Source: Lineus longissimus (Eukaryota > Nemertea > Pilidiophora > Heteronemertea > Lineidae). Taken from it: 64,000 nucleotides of DNA. Under the pieces are notes generated by a model. That model was not told the DNA's origin, did not search any database, and saw nothing but the letters and a program-made list of their open reading frames with translations. Within the stretch, counting starts at the first letter, position 1; each line of letters opens with the position of its first letter. Shown here in pieces: positions 1 through 11,800 of this stretch. The translations under genes were made by a program, and so were the position numbers. Where the stretch lies: positions 310,001-374,000 of the forward strand of contig NC_088308.1 in the NCBI RefSeq assembly GCF_910592395.1, in the 5' to 3' direction.

Positions 1-330
1 CAGGTCTGTTAAGTATTCTTCATGTCAGTTTCTTAATCACCTCTCACGTCTTGCCAAGTACAGTTTAATCAGGTTCATTTAGAAAGATTAGTCCGTCCCC
101 TCTCGCTCATTTCATATAGTTAACTACACATCGTCTTAGATCGTTCAATCAAGCCACGCGTAGAGCCAACAGATCAGCTCTGTTGTCCCCATCAGGTGAG
201 CGGCAGTCGAGCATTAATCAATAGTACTTCGTCCCAGATGTCAGCAACACAACGTTTAACTTGGCGAACGCAAATTGAAATGGGATCATTTTGTCAAGAA
301 CAGGTCTCATGGGTGATTAAGAACATTAAA
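1..330. other. Left flank of the 75-bp array, with diverged 56-bp-like repeat sequence
   Basis: No gene is supported here. Short blocks around 30-160 (for example ctctcacgtcttg and cttagatcgtt) resemble the 56-bp unit found at 3277-5306. The stretch at about 90-200 also resembles the right flank of that array at about 5295-5410: both carry 'caactacac' or 'taactacac', then 'ctctgttgtc'. This suggests the two flanks are related by duplication, or that the 75-bp array lies inside an older 56-bp-type locus. The comparison was made by eye. Confidence 0.4.
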
Positions 331-3255
331 GCTGGCCAGCACGGGACCGGGTTACTTTCGAATGGTCTTAGCGAGGTCGAACTGCCAGATTAGCAAGGTG
401 GTTGTGCTGGCCAACACGGGACCGCGTTACTTTCGAATGGTCTTAGCGAGGTCGAACTGCCAGATTAGCAAGGTGGTTGTGCTGGCCAGCACGGGACCGG
501 GTTACTTTCGAATGGTCTTAGCGAGGTCGAACTGCCAGATTAGCAAGGTGGTTGTGCTGGCCAGCACGGGACCGGGTTACTTTCGAATGGTCTCAGCGAG
601 GTCGAACTGCCAGATTAGCAAGGTGGTTGTGCTGGCCAGCACGGGACCGGGTTACTTTCGAATGGTCTTAGCGAGGTCGAACTGCCAGATTAGCAAGGTG
701 GTTGTGCTGGCCAGCACGGGACCGGGTTACTTTCGAATGGTCTTAGCGAGGTCGAACTGCCAGATTAGCAAGGTGGTTGTGCTGGCCAGCACGGGACCGG
801 GTTACTTTCGAATGGTCTTAGCGAGGTCGAACTGCCAGATTAGCAAGGTGGTTGTGCTGGCCAGCACGGGACCGGGTTACTTTCGAATGGTCTTAGCGAG
901 GTCGAACTGCCAGATTAGCAAGGTGGCTGTGCTGGCCAGCACGGGACCGGGTTACTTTCGAATGGTCTTAGCGAGGTCGAACTGCCAGATTAGCAAGGTG
1001 GTTGTGCTGGCCAGCACGGGACCGGGTTACTTTCGAATGGTCTTAGCGAGGTCGAACTGCCAGATTAGCAAGGTGGTTGTGCTGGCCAGCACGGGACCGG
1101 GTTACTTTCGAATGGTCTTAGCGAGGTCGAACTGCCAGATTAGCAAGGTGGTTGTGCTGGCCAGCACGGGACCGGGTTACTTTCGAATGGTCTCAGCGAG
1201 GTCGAACTGCCAGATTAGCAAGGTGGCTGTGCTGGCCAGCACGGGACCGGGTTACTTTCGAATGGTCTCAGCGAGGTCGAACTGCCAGATTAGCAAGGTG
1301 GCTGTGCTGGCCAGCACGGGACCGGGTTACTTTCGAATGGTCTCAGCGAGGTCGAACTGCCAGATTAGCAAGGTGGCTGTGCTGGCCAGCACGGGACCGG
1401 GTTACTTTCGAATGGTCTTAGCGAGGTCGAACTGCCAGATTAGCAAGGTGGTTGTGCTGGCCAGCACGGGACCGGGTTACTTTCGAATGGTCTCAGCGAG
1501 GTCGAACTGCCAGATTAGCAAGGTGGCTGTGCTGGCCAGCACGGGACCGGGTTACTTTCGAATGGTCTCAGCGAGGTCGAACTTCCAGATTAGCAAGGTG
1601 GTTGTGCTGGCCAGCACGGGACCGGGTTACTTTCGAATGGTCTCAGCGAGGTCGAACTGCCAGATTAGCAAGGTGGCTGTGCTGGCCAACACGGGACCGG
1701 GTTACTTTCGAATGGTCTCAGCGAGGTCGAACTGCCAGATTAGCAAGGTGGCTGTGCTGGCCAGCACGGGACCGGGTTACTTTCGAATGGTCTCAGCGAG
1801 GTCGAACTGCCAGATTAGCAAGGTGGTTGTGCTGGCCAGCACGGGACCGGGTTACTTTCGAATGGTCTTAGCGAGGTCGAACTGCCAGATTAGCAAGGTG
1901 GTTGTGCTGGCCAGCACGGGACCGGGTTACTTTCGAATGGTCTCAGCGAGGTCGAACTGCCAGATCAGCAAGGTGGTTGTGCTGGCCAGCACGGGACCGG
2001 GTTACTTTCGAATGGTCTCAGCGAGGTCGAACTGCCAGATTAGCAAGGTGGTTGTGCTGGCCAGCACGGGACCGAGTTACTTTCGAATGGTCTCAGCGAG
2101 GTCGAACTGCCAGATTAGCAAGGTGGCTGTGCTGGCCAGCACGGGACCGGGTTACTTTCGAATGGTCTCAGCGAGGTCGAACTGCCAGATTAGCAAGGTG
2201 GCTGTGCTGGCCAGCACGGGACCGGGTTACTTTCGAATGGTCTTAGCGAGGTCGAACTGCCAGATTAGCAAGGTGGTTGTGCTGGCCAGCACGGGACCGG
2301 GTTACTTTCGAATGGTCTTAGCGAGGTCGAACTGCCAGATTAGCAAGGTGGTTGTGCTGGCCAGCACGGGACCGGGTTACTTTCGAATGGTCTCAGCGAG
2401 GTCGAACTGCCAGATTAGCAAGGTGGTTGTGCTGGCCAGCACGGGACCGGGTTACTTTCGAATGGTCTTAGCGAGGTCGAACTGCCAGATTAGCAAGGTG
2501 GTTGTGCTGGCCAGCACGGGACCGGGTTACTTTCGAATGGTCTCAGCGAGGTCGAACTGCCAGATTAGCAAGGTGGTTGTGCTGGCCAGCACGGGACCGG
2601 GTTACTTTCGAATGGTCTTAGCGAGGTCGAACTGCCAGATTAAGGTGGTTGTGCTGGCCAGCACGGGACCGGGTTACTTTCGAATGGTCTTAGCGAGGTC
2701 GAACTGCCAGATTAGCAAGGTGGCTGTGCTGGCCAGCACGGGACCGGGTTACTTTCGAATGGTCTTAGCGAGGTCGAACTGCCAGATTAGCAAGGTGGTT
2801 GTGCTGGCCAGCACGGGACCGGGTTACTTTCGAATGGTCTTAGCGAGGTCGAACTGCCAGATTAGCAAGGTGGTTGTGCTGGCCAGCACGGGACCGGGTT
2901 ACTTTCGAATGGTCTCAGCGAGGTCGAACTGCCAGATTAGCAAGGTGGTTGTGCTGGCCAGCACGGGACCGGGTTACTTTCGAATGGTCTCAGCGAGGTC
3001 GAACTGCCAGATTAGCAAGGTGGTTGTGCTGGCCAGCACGGGACCGGGTTACTTTCGAATGGTCTCAGCGAGGTCGAACTGCCAGATTAGCAAGGTGGCT
3101 GTGCTGGCCAGCACGGGACCGGGTTACTTTCGAATGGTCTTAGCGAGGTCGAACTGCCAGATTAGCAAGGTGGTTGTGCTGGCCAGCACGGGACCGGGTT
3201 ACTTTCGAATGGTCTCAGCGAGGTCGAACTGCCAGATCAGCAAGGTGGTTGTGCT
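331..3255. repeat. 75-bp minisatellite, about 39 copies
   Basis: The unit is exactly 75 bp and is repeated head to tail about 39 times with very few differences. Two sites switch repeatedly between T and C (tctTagcg/tctCagcg and gtggTtgtg/gtggCtgtg). One copy near 2640 lacks three bases (gca). Because 75 is a multiple of three and the unit lacks a stop in one frame, the array is open for over 950 codons, but the common T/C variants both change the amino acid. I therefore read it as a non-coding satellite that happens to be open. The C variants are concentrated in the middle of the array, as expected from local unequal exchange. Confidence 0.97.
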
Positions 3256-3276
3256 TTTCATGTCATAACTTTATTT

Positions 3277-5306
3277 CCAACTCCTCTCACGCCTTGTCGC
3301 AAACAACTTAGATCGTTTGGAAGGTTTCGTCCCCAACTCCTCTCACGCCTTGTCGCAAACAGCTTAGATCGTTTGGAAGGTTTCGTCCCCAACTCCTCTC
3401 ACGCCTTGTCGCAAACAGCTTAGATCGTTTGGAAGGTTTCGTCCCCAACTCCTCTCACGCCTTGTCGCAAACATATTAGATCGTTTGGAAGGTTTCGTCC
3501 CCAACTCCTCTCACGCCTTGTCGCAAACAGCTTAGATCGTTTGAAAGGGTTCGTCCCCAACTCCTCTCACGCCTTGTCGCAAACAGCTTAGATCGTTTGG
3601 AAGGTTTAGTCCCCAACTCCTCTCACGCCTTGTCGCAAACAGCTTAGATCGTTTGGAAGGTTTCGTCCCCAGCTCCTCTCACGCCTTGTCGCAAACAGCT
3701 TAGATCGTTTGGAAGGTTTCGTCCCCAACTCCTCTCACGCCTTGTCGCAAGCAGCTTAGATCGTTTGGAAGGTTTCGCCCCCAACTCCTCTCACGCCTTG
3801 TCGCAAACAGCTTAGATCGTTTGGAAGTTTTCGTCCCCAGCTCCTCTCACGCCTTGTCGCAAACAGCTTGGATCGTTTGGAAGGTTTAGTCCCCAACTCC
3901 TCTCACGCCTTGTCGCAAACAGCTTAGATCGTTTGGAAGGTTTCGTCCCCAGCTCCTCTCACGCCTTGTCGCAAACAGCTTAGATCGTTTGGAAGGTTTC
4001 GTCCCCAACTCCTCTCACGCCTTGTCGCAAGCAGCTTAGATCGTTTGGAAGGTTTCGCCCCCAACTCCTCTCACGCCTTGTCGCAAACAGCTTAGATCGT
4101 TTGGAAGTTTTCGTCCCCAGCTCCTCTCACGCCTTGTCGCAAACAGCTTGGATCGTTTGGAAGGTTTAGTCCCCAACTCCTCTCACGCCTTGTCGCAAAC
4201 AGCTTAGATCGTTTGGAAGGGTTCGTCCCCAGCTCCTCTCACGCCTTGTCGCAAACAGCTTAGATCGTTTGGAAGGGTTCGTCCCCAACTCCTCTCACGC
4301 CTTGTCGCAAACAGCTTAGATCGTTTGGAAGGGTTCGTCCCCAGCTCCTCGCACGCCTTGTCGCAAATAGCTTGGATCGTTTGGAAGGTTTAGTCCCCAA
4401 CTCCACTCACGCCTTGTCGCAAACAGCTTGGATCGTTTGGAAGGTTTCGTGGCCTGCTCCTCTCACGCCTTGTCGCAAACAGCTTAGATCGTTTGGAAGG
4501 GTTCGTCCCCAACTCCTCTCACGCCTTGTCGCAAACAGCTTGGATCGTTTGAAAGGGTTCGTCCCCAGCTCCTCTCACGCCTTGTCGCAAACAGCTTGGA
4601 TCGTTTGGAAGGTTTCGTCCCCAGCTCCTCTCACGCCTTGTCGCAAACAGCTTGGATCGTTTGGAAGGGTTCGTCCCCAACTCCTCTCACGCCTTGTCGC
4701 AAACAGCTTGGATCGTTTGGAAGGTTTCGTCCCCAACTCCTCTCACGCCTTGTCACAAACAACTTAGATCGTTTGGAAGGTTTCGTCCCCAACTCCTCTC
4801 ACGCCTTGTCGCAAACAGCTTAGATCGTTTGGAAGGTTTCGTCCCCAACTCCTCTCCCGCCTTGTCGCAAACAGCTTGGATCGTTTGGAAGGTTTCGTCC
4901 CCAACTCCTCTCACGCCTTGTCGCAAACAGCTTAGATCGTTTGGAAGGGTTCGTCCCCAACTCCTCTCACGCCTTGTCGCAAACAGATTAGATCGTTTGA
5001 AAGGTTTCGTCCCCAGCTCCTCTCACGCCTTGTCGCAAACAGCTTAGATCGTTTGAAAGGGTTCGTCCCCAACTCCTCTCACGCCTTGTCGCAAACAGCT
5101 TAGATGGTTTGAAAGGGTTCGTCCCCAACTCCTCTCACGCCTTGTCGCAAACAGCTTAGATCGTTTGAAAGGGTTCGTCCCCAACTCCTCTCACGCCTTG
5201 TCGCAAACAGCTTAGATCGTTTGAAAGGGTTCGTCCCCAACTCCTCTCACGCCTTGTCGCAAACAGCTTAGATCGTTTGGAAGGGTTCGTCCCCATCTCC
5301 CCTCGT
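3277..5306. repeat. 56-bp minisatellite, about 36 copies, with a 280-bp higher-order repeat
   Basis: The unit is 56 bp (core: cttagatcgtttggaaggtt, then tcgtccccaactcctctcac, then gccttgtcgcaaacag). It follows the 75-bp array with only about 20 bp between them. A block of five units (280 bp) with its own private variants, including gcaagcag and gaagttttcg, occurs twice in succession at about 3605-3884 and 3885-4164, so part of the array grew by duplicating a pentamer. Open frames across it are short and shift frame with each unit because 56 is not divisible by three. Confidence 0.96.
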
Positions 5307-6675
5307 TTGCTACCATCAACTACACGATGTTGCAAAGCATTCACTGACAATCGATCTCCTCTTTCTAACTAGAAGATCATCTCTGTTGTCTCTTTATGAG
5401 GTCAGCAATTCTTGGTTGTTGATCACGTTCTCTAACACTGCCCAACATGGGTGAACATAGCGAAGAAGACTTACTTGTCTAAAGGTCACGGGGATAATTG
5501 GGAGGGTTTATTGAAGACTGTAGGTGAACTGGTTGCTCTATGATGCCTCATGGCTATGTGACTAGCTGGTCGGTGGCACACCTTGTCAAGGTGAATAGTC
5601 AAAAGCACTTTACAATACTCAGGTCATATATCGAAAATGCTTTTAGTAAAATATCGTATGTTCACGCGCGCCTCCAGGTATACCCCGCCTTTCCAAAACG
5701 TATGTTGTTTGTGTGAGTTTGTCTTCATGGTGTTTATTCGGTTAGCAGATATCTACTCAAACCTGATAGTGCTGTAGCTGAGGGAGTATTCATGTTGCTA
5801 GTCGGAGATACGAATCTGGCTCGGATTCTGAAAAGGTCCAGGAGAGGGTTTCAAGAGGGGCTTCGTATGTTAACATAGACCCGACGCTGAGAGTTCGATT
5901 CCAAATCGAATATGCCTCCTAAGTAGGGAATCTTGGTTGAGTTACCTGGACCCTCTGCACTTAGAAATATTAGTTGGTGATAACATGACATTTTGATAGT
6001 ATCGCTATTAATGTCCTGTTAAAAACAGTACGCCAACCAAGTATACTATGCGTGCATTTAACAAATCCTGGTTAACCATGTCATCATTTTTAAAGTCACT
6101 TTTCCTAATCATTGAGATACCTATTAGATCTATTAAAGTGCGGTTGCAACTTCCTAGACAGCCAGAATCCATGAAAGACAGGTCTCGAGGTAGAAGAGGA
6201 TTGTTATTAGTAGATTCGATCGTTCTCCTCCTCTGTCCCATATGTTACGATCAGGCTGTATTTGGTAACCATCGCGTCAAGGCTCAAATAACCTTTTTCT
6301 CAATATAGCTGAATGTGCTAAAATTGATCACAAATAAAAAACAAGTACAACGCTGGTTAGAAATAGCATCGTGTACCATTAACATTTCAAGCAGAATTTG
6401 AGTCGTGACAAAATTCGCAGTGCAAAACGATATCTTGGTTTTCTTGGTTTTTGCTAACTCGACGCTTCTATCAACATGATACAGGGAATACTACGAGTTG
6501 AAGGAGCCAAGTGGAAAAGTAAATAGATTTTGATCTCATCAAACTTGGCCATAACTCGAGAGAGTGTTTCTTGCATCGATAAAAGACTGATTTCTAAACA
6601 CTACTAGTGGTACTCATGGTTATTTGGAAATCACTTAGTTCAACATGATTGTCGTTTGGTTGCATCTTCATCGAG
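5307..6675. other. Interval without recognised genes
   Basis: Beyond the array-flank similarity at about 5295-5410 I see no coding exon, tRNA or repeat that I can support. Short overlapping ORFs near 6008-6308 have no recognisable motif. The promoter and 5' UTR of the following GPCR presumably lie in the last part of this stretch, but no specific element can be pointed to. Confidence 0.4.
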
Positions 6676-7710
6676 ATGGACGGGACTTCCTTGCAGATTA
6701 TCAGTGGTTCCTATGAAAATAACTCCAAACAAATAGTAAGCGCTGAGAATGACAAGAAACTGGTACACGACATCTTTGGGTTTGTAATCAATCTTTTAAG
6801 TAACTATGCATGTCCAGTAATCGTCGGGGTAGGCTGCACGAACAACCTTCTCGTCCTGGTCGTGTTCTCCCAGACAAGATACAGGGTCATCGTTAATTGC
6901 ATCTACCTCCGATTCCTTGCTGTGTCCGATGCCCTAAATTTGATTTGCATGGCGATCGTCTTGACGGGAAACAGTATGAGTGTGCTAATCAGAACATTAG
7001 GAGACAGCTTCTGTGGCCTAATGAACTTCCTTGCTTTCATGCTTACCGCTTCATCAAACTGGACGCTCGTCATCATGACCTTTACACGGTTTGTAGCGGT
7101 AGTTTATCCATTACAAGCATTGGTATGGTGCACTAAGAGGGCGGCTAGAATTTATTTGCTAAGCATAGTATTTATCTTTTCCCTGTGGGCCTTGCCAGCT
7201 GGTGTTTTCTCGAAGGCTCCCAGTTCAACAGCTCTCACAGCTTTCCAATGCATCTTAAGAATGCCTGTTAAGCTTGCGACTGCCTATGAGGTAGGCCATA
7301 GTGCATTGGCTCAGGTTCTTCCATTTCTTTTGATATTAACTTTCAATTCTTGTATATCTCTCAAGCTCCGTCATAGAACAGAGGAAATCAAGTCAATGAC
7401 TTCTCAAGTGAAAGAAAACCGTGATGAGGCTATGGTGAAAACCATGGTCATTGCGGTAACTATAGTCTATCTTATCCTTGTCCTACCATACGTCTGTCAA
7501 GTCTCGGTGTGGCAGGTCTTACTCATGATTAAGAAGCTCGACGCATTCCAGTTGCAGCAAAGGTATTTTTCATACAGCGTGACCACAACTCTTTATGCTG
7601 TTAACTCCGCGGTCAATTTTTATCTTTACTGTATTTGCTGTAAGAAATTCCGGCAGGATCTCACGAGTGTGATTTTCGGTCCGTGTTTAAAGAAGCGATT
7701 GGTGGTGTGA
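6676..7710 (+). CDS. Class A (rhodopsin-like) peptide-type G-protein-coupled receptor
   Basis: This is a single-exon, 344-aa seven-helix receptor, probably for a neuropeptide at the cell surface. The start used is the first in-frame ATG (MDGTSLQ). The N-terminus carries an N-glycosylation sequon (NNS). Helices are roughly TM1 43-67, TM2 74-97, TM3 112-136, TM4 158-178, TM5 202-226, TM6 253-275 and TM7 299-321. Cys113 and Cys192 fit the conserved extracellular disulfide. The TM3 DRY motif is replaced by T137-R138-F139, and the TM7 NPxxY region reads NSAVNFYLY (residues 310-318). The NS-x-x-NF-x-x-Y pattern resembles invertebrate FMRFamide-receptor-like and TRH-receptor-like families. After TM7 come a basic KKFRQDL helix 8 and a short tail. 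The ligand cannot be assigned from sequence. Confidence 0.88.
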   Translation: MDGTSLQIISGSYENNSKQIVSAENDKKLVHDIFGFVINLLSNYACPVIVGVGCTNNLLVLVVFSQTRYRVIVNCIYLRFLAVSDALNLICMAIVLTGNSMSVLIRTLGDSFCGLMNFLAFMLTASSNWTLVIMTFTRFVAVVYPLQALVWCTKRAARIYLLSIVFIFSLWALPAGVFSKAPSSTALTAFQCILRMPVKLATAYEVGHSALAQVLPFLLILTFNSCISLKLRHRTEEIKSMTSQVKENRDEAMVKTMVIAVTIVYLILVLPYVCQVSVWQVLLMIKKLDAFQLQQRYFSYSVTTTLYAVNSAVNFYLYCICCKKFRQDLTSVIFGPCLKKRLVV

Positions 7711-7919
7711 TGGAACAAACACAAGGAAAAACAAACAACTGTACCTAATGGCATTCAGCTTCGGTCAAAAATTAACGTTGGGCACATTTGTCTGTGTTGT
7801 CATGATTCTCTTGTGAATTGGTGATGACGATGACAATGATGCCTTGTACGCTTTTCCTTTGTAGGCGTGGGAGATGACGATTCTTACATTTCAAGCGTTG
7901 GCATTTGTAAGAAAGGTTT

Positions 7920-8207
7920 AGCATGGGAAGGCTTTGTATCCGCTGTGTTACTCTGGAAAGCGAATTATTGCTGCCGTCGGACATCATATTGGAGTGTCTC
8001 TGCTGTTTGTGGTTTTACATTATTTTTAGTTTGCTATCTCCCCTTCCTCATAGGAAATGTCATAAGGATAACAACGAATATGCACTGTCCCCGAGCACAT
8101 ATAAACTTAACCAAAATATCAAGAACAGCTTATTTGCTTAACATTAATGTCGGAATGAATCATACCCATGAAAGAGACTTATCACAGCAAGGATATCGAA
8201 AGCCTTA
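7920..8207 (+). pseudogene. Possible decayed GPCR fragment (TM6-TM7 like)
   Basis: About 200 bp downstream of the intact GPCR, one frame encodes a hydrophobic stretch with a CYLP motif (GFTLFLVCYLPFLIGN) like TM6 of class A receptors. It is followed by a hydrophilic loop and then AYLLNINVGMNHT, which resembles TM7 with the NP of NPxxY changed to NH. There is no upstream TM1-TM5, no convincing start, and the frame ends soon after at 8207. This would suit a partial, inactivated tandem copy of a receptor gene. A chance hydrophobic ORF remains possible, and similarity to the neighbouring receptor is at motif level only. Confidence 0.33.
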
Positions 8208-8766
8208 ACGGAAGGTTTAAGATTTTGATGAGATTTAGCTGTCGTCGAGTACGTAAGGTTACTGCTATCACTTTAGTGAGAGCCGGAGGTGATTCACCTT
8301 CAAAGTCGATTCACTGGTTATAAACAGATGTGACCGAATGACATTCAAAGTAAGCCGGCACATCTTTTTCATTACAAACCAAGCAAGTACAACTCTGGTT
8401 AGAGCTGTGATAATAGGTGTGACTTGCAATGCATTCTGTCAAGTGAGGTTCCACCCCAATACTGCTCTTCAATTCACATCAGCAGGAGATTCTGCTCTTT
8501 GTTGTAGTTATTAAGGAATAATGTTTTTTAATAGCGAGATCTTCGCTGAGAGGCGATATTATCATCTGCTGCCAGCAATAGTTGATGATTAAAGCTGACA
8601 TGAATGCATAAAAACACTAACGGCCAAGTTCGAAAACACCAAACGACCAACTGCACTTGAAACATGATAGACAACTAGCGACTAATCCCACTTGACTCAA
8701 AACAACAAGTTCATTGACGAGACTGGTCACAGAGACGCTCTCATGCAAAAAAATGAAAAATATCAC

Positions 8767-8830
8767 TCGAGCGGGTTCGAACTCGGAACCCTCGCCACTT
8801 GATCACTGTAGTGTTACTCACTACGCCATG
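8767..8830 (-). mobile_element. tRNA-derived SINE head (fragment)
   Basis: Read on the minus strand, the segment has an A-box-like ggcgtagtgagtaacact and a B-box agttcgaaccc (plus-strand 8773-8783) at tRNA-like spacing. The acceptor and anticodon stems do not pair well, so this looks like a SINE head rather than a working tRNA gene. Confidence 0.5.
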
Positions 8831-11800
8831 AGGCCGATGACAATGTTGATAATATTTCGATCATATTGGTCTTCCTGGTTAGTCTGAGGTCTTCCTGCTC
8901 ACTGCTCCTCCACCTCGGCAGGTCTATCAGTTCACCACAGCTGCTGTGTAGCAAGCTACGCGTTTGCTCACTGCATATACCCGGGGGGTGAGGGGGGGGG
9001 ACAATAGACCCGAAAGGGAACTGAAGCAATCCATCATCTCCAATCTCGCTAAGTAGAATATGTCTTCAGGAATCTACCAATGCATGGTCAATGTGAAGGT
9101 CAGCAATGTGAACTCACCCATTGACAGCCTCGACTCACATTAGGCTATTCAAGCACCCAGTAGATACCAAACACTTTCCCTTTTGGAAAGGCGATGTCTA
9201 CCTTCAAACGTGAACATAATAATATTTCCATATGTCGGTAATAGGGCCTGAACCAATTTCTTTGTCAATAGGTGTTGTGGATGCCTGTAAACATGAGTTC
9301 CCTTCTTTATCTTAACATACAGTCAATCTCGTCAGCTACCTTTGGGCAATTTCGACAAACCATTCGACATGTACTGAAGGATTTCAGATTGATTATGTTT
9401 ATTTCAGGCTGTTTTTGCCTGGCCTTGTCAATGAGTTCAGGACAGACTGCATTTCACATCGGAGGCGGTTTAATTAGGTAATGGGTTGATGATAGATGAA
9501 TCAATCATTTGTCTTGGTCCCGATTGAACAAACCTCAGAATGGCTATCAGTATCAAAATCTACTTCCTACGAGCCTATTGGAGTATGGCTTCGTTTTTTG
9601 TTTAGCAAAAGTAACACGTCGAGGCTCGTCTCTCAGCTTTTCTTAGTCGGCACCTTTCATTGGACAGGTCATTTTCTTTGGCATTCGTCACCTCAATCTT
9701 CCCACGGATGTTAAGGTGCTACCTTAGGCTCACGTAACATTGATCTCCAACTGCAAAGATATCGGAGAGGCCATGAAAGTGCTCCAGTTCCTGGAGTCCG
9801 GCATTCTTACCATTGTAAGGCAAAACGTGGCATGGAAAACATGTTTTGACATGACGAGGTGGATTGCCCCATCCGCATCTCCAAGCTATTCAGCCTTGAC
9901 TCCGTATACGCCGTCCCTTTCCCATCACATCGGAAGAGTCAGTTCAATCAATAACGAAATCGTGACGACTGCAGCTATCGAGGAGAAACAGGTTATTCAA
10001 AGCTGACCCGTCAATACTGCGACATTGAAGAACCATCCTGGTATCAAGGGTGAGAACCTCACATCAATAATCGATGTCTGATACAGCTGTCAGTTCTCCC
10101 GAGATAAGTATAATGGAATAGAAGATAATGGGTCATGGAATGTCTTAGGCCTATAGCACGAATGGCAGGGGACTCCTGCTCAAGACACTACATCTCCTCG
10201 AATTCTCGACTGACGGCCAAGGAACCAGTATCATTACCCCTTCCCCAACAGATATCCGTGACAAACTGATGATATCGTCAGAACCACCTGACCTTCAGCA
10301 TTCAAACGATGGTCGTGACCATGACCCTAGATTTTGAGAATTTAAAACGGAGGCATCCAATCGATCAAATGGCGTATTGAGCTAAGGAAAACCAATATCA
10401 AATTTATGTTACCATCCAAGTATTTGTGTACTGAACTAAATCAGTTATCATAACACCGTTGACATGGTTGATGACCGTTTCAACCCTTCTGACCGGTCAG
10501 TAGCGAAGAGGTCATCGTATCAGGTCAATTATTCGATGCTCAGTACATGTGATATTCACCTTTCTCGAATTTGGCCTCTGGAATAGGCGAGGATCTGCTA
10601 CTGGTATACACCTGGTTGGAGCAAATCACACAAAAATAACTTCCTAGAGTTTCACGCCGATTTTGGTGTTGGAACAAGGGATCTCTTGAGCCACTTGTCC
10701 ATTGCGGCTCCTCCCCAAAGCCCTCTAGACATTTGGGTTAAATCCCGGCTGTTCCAAGCCCTACTCAGAACGCCCAAGACAGAAAACATACCTTTCCTGC
10801 CAACTCCGAAGAAGCCACTGATGATCGTGTCCATTAAAAAGACATCTTCCTGTTGATTATTAAGGCTTGCGTGACACGCATCTCAACCTCTGATAAAAGA
10901 GATGCGAGCTACTTGAAGTATTCCTTTCCCGCTATAATTAGCGTCCCTGAGTTGTTATTAGGGTTGGTCAGACACGTCTCATGGCTGTTATATATAGAAA
11001 CACGGCTGTTAGAAATGAGACGGGAGGAAGATGGGGGAGTAGTTGTTTTGATAAGTCTGCTTCGAAGGGCATTTTGGAATGTCTGGCTTTTCGGTGTGGT
11101 TCGAGATGCCCTGATTTTCTATTCGAAAACAGCGAAAACCTTCTCCACACAGATGGCGATAAGTTTAAAACAGCCTCTGGCCTTACACTGAGGGTTAGTT
11201 ACACTTTGGGTAAGACGGAGAGCATGATTTTAAAGTCGCACCATGATATCATACTATCAATTTTTTAAATCATTCACGAGCAGCTTATTTACAGTTATAT
11301 GAACTTTAAATGTTGCTGAAATCAATGATATATAAACTTTTGCAACTTTTCATCCTGTCATGATTTGCCTTTCTCATTGTATTTGTCCAACGCAAAGATA
11401 TGATATTGGACCTAAGAAGGTAATACAGCTCATCAGTTTTACAAAGAGTGTTCCCCTCGGTGCTGTCTTCTGGAACCTCAGATATCTGACAAATTATAAA
11501 TACGCCACCACAGGACACCCAAGGGCACTATTGTTTGGTCGCAATATCATGATTGTTAGCTAAATGTCACTGAGGTTGAGTCATTTGTAACATCCTGTCG
11601 AGCGATTCAGGGCAAAACATACGATAAAGCCAATCACGAGAGGCTATTTATCTTGCCTAGCTCTTCCGGACTGATGTTATGGACCAAGTGGAAACATCAC
11701 ATGCTCATAAGTCGGCGCTTCAGCTGATTGTTCAGTGCCCTCTAGTGGCCGGTGAAATCGTTCCACCTTCACTTCCATAGACAGACACAATAGAAATGTG

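Noticed and set aside
362-3268. 968-codon open reading frame
   Set aside because: It is an in-frame reading of the 75-bp satellite. The two common variants are both non-synonymous, there is no promoter, signal peptide or recognised motif, and other frames across the array are also partly open.
3277-5306. CRISPR-like regular repeat spacing
   Set aside because: Units are contiguous with no unique spacers, and the context is eukaryotic; this is a minisatellite.
5890-5930. B-box-like gagttcgattcc
   Set aside because: No A box or cloverleaf pairing could be found upstream at the right distance.
6649-6675. Nine extra N-terminal codons of the GPCR
   Set aside because: They begin with TTG; in a eukaryote the ATG at 6676 is the more likely start.
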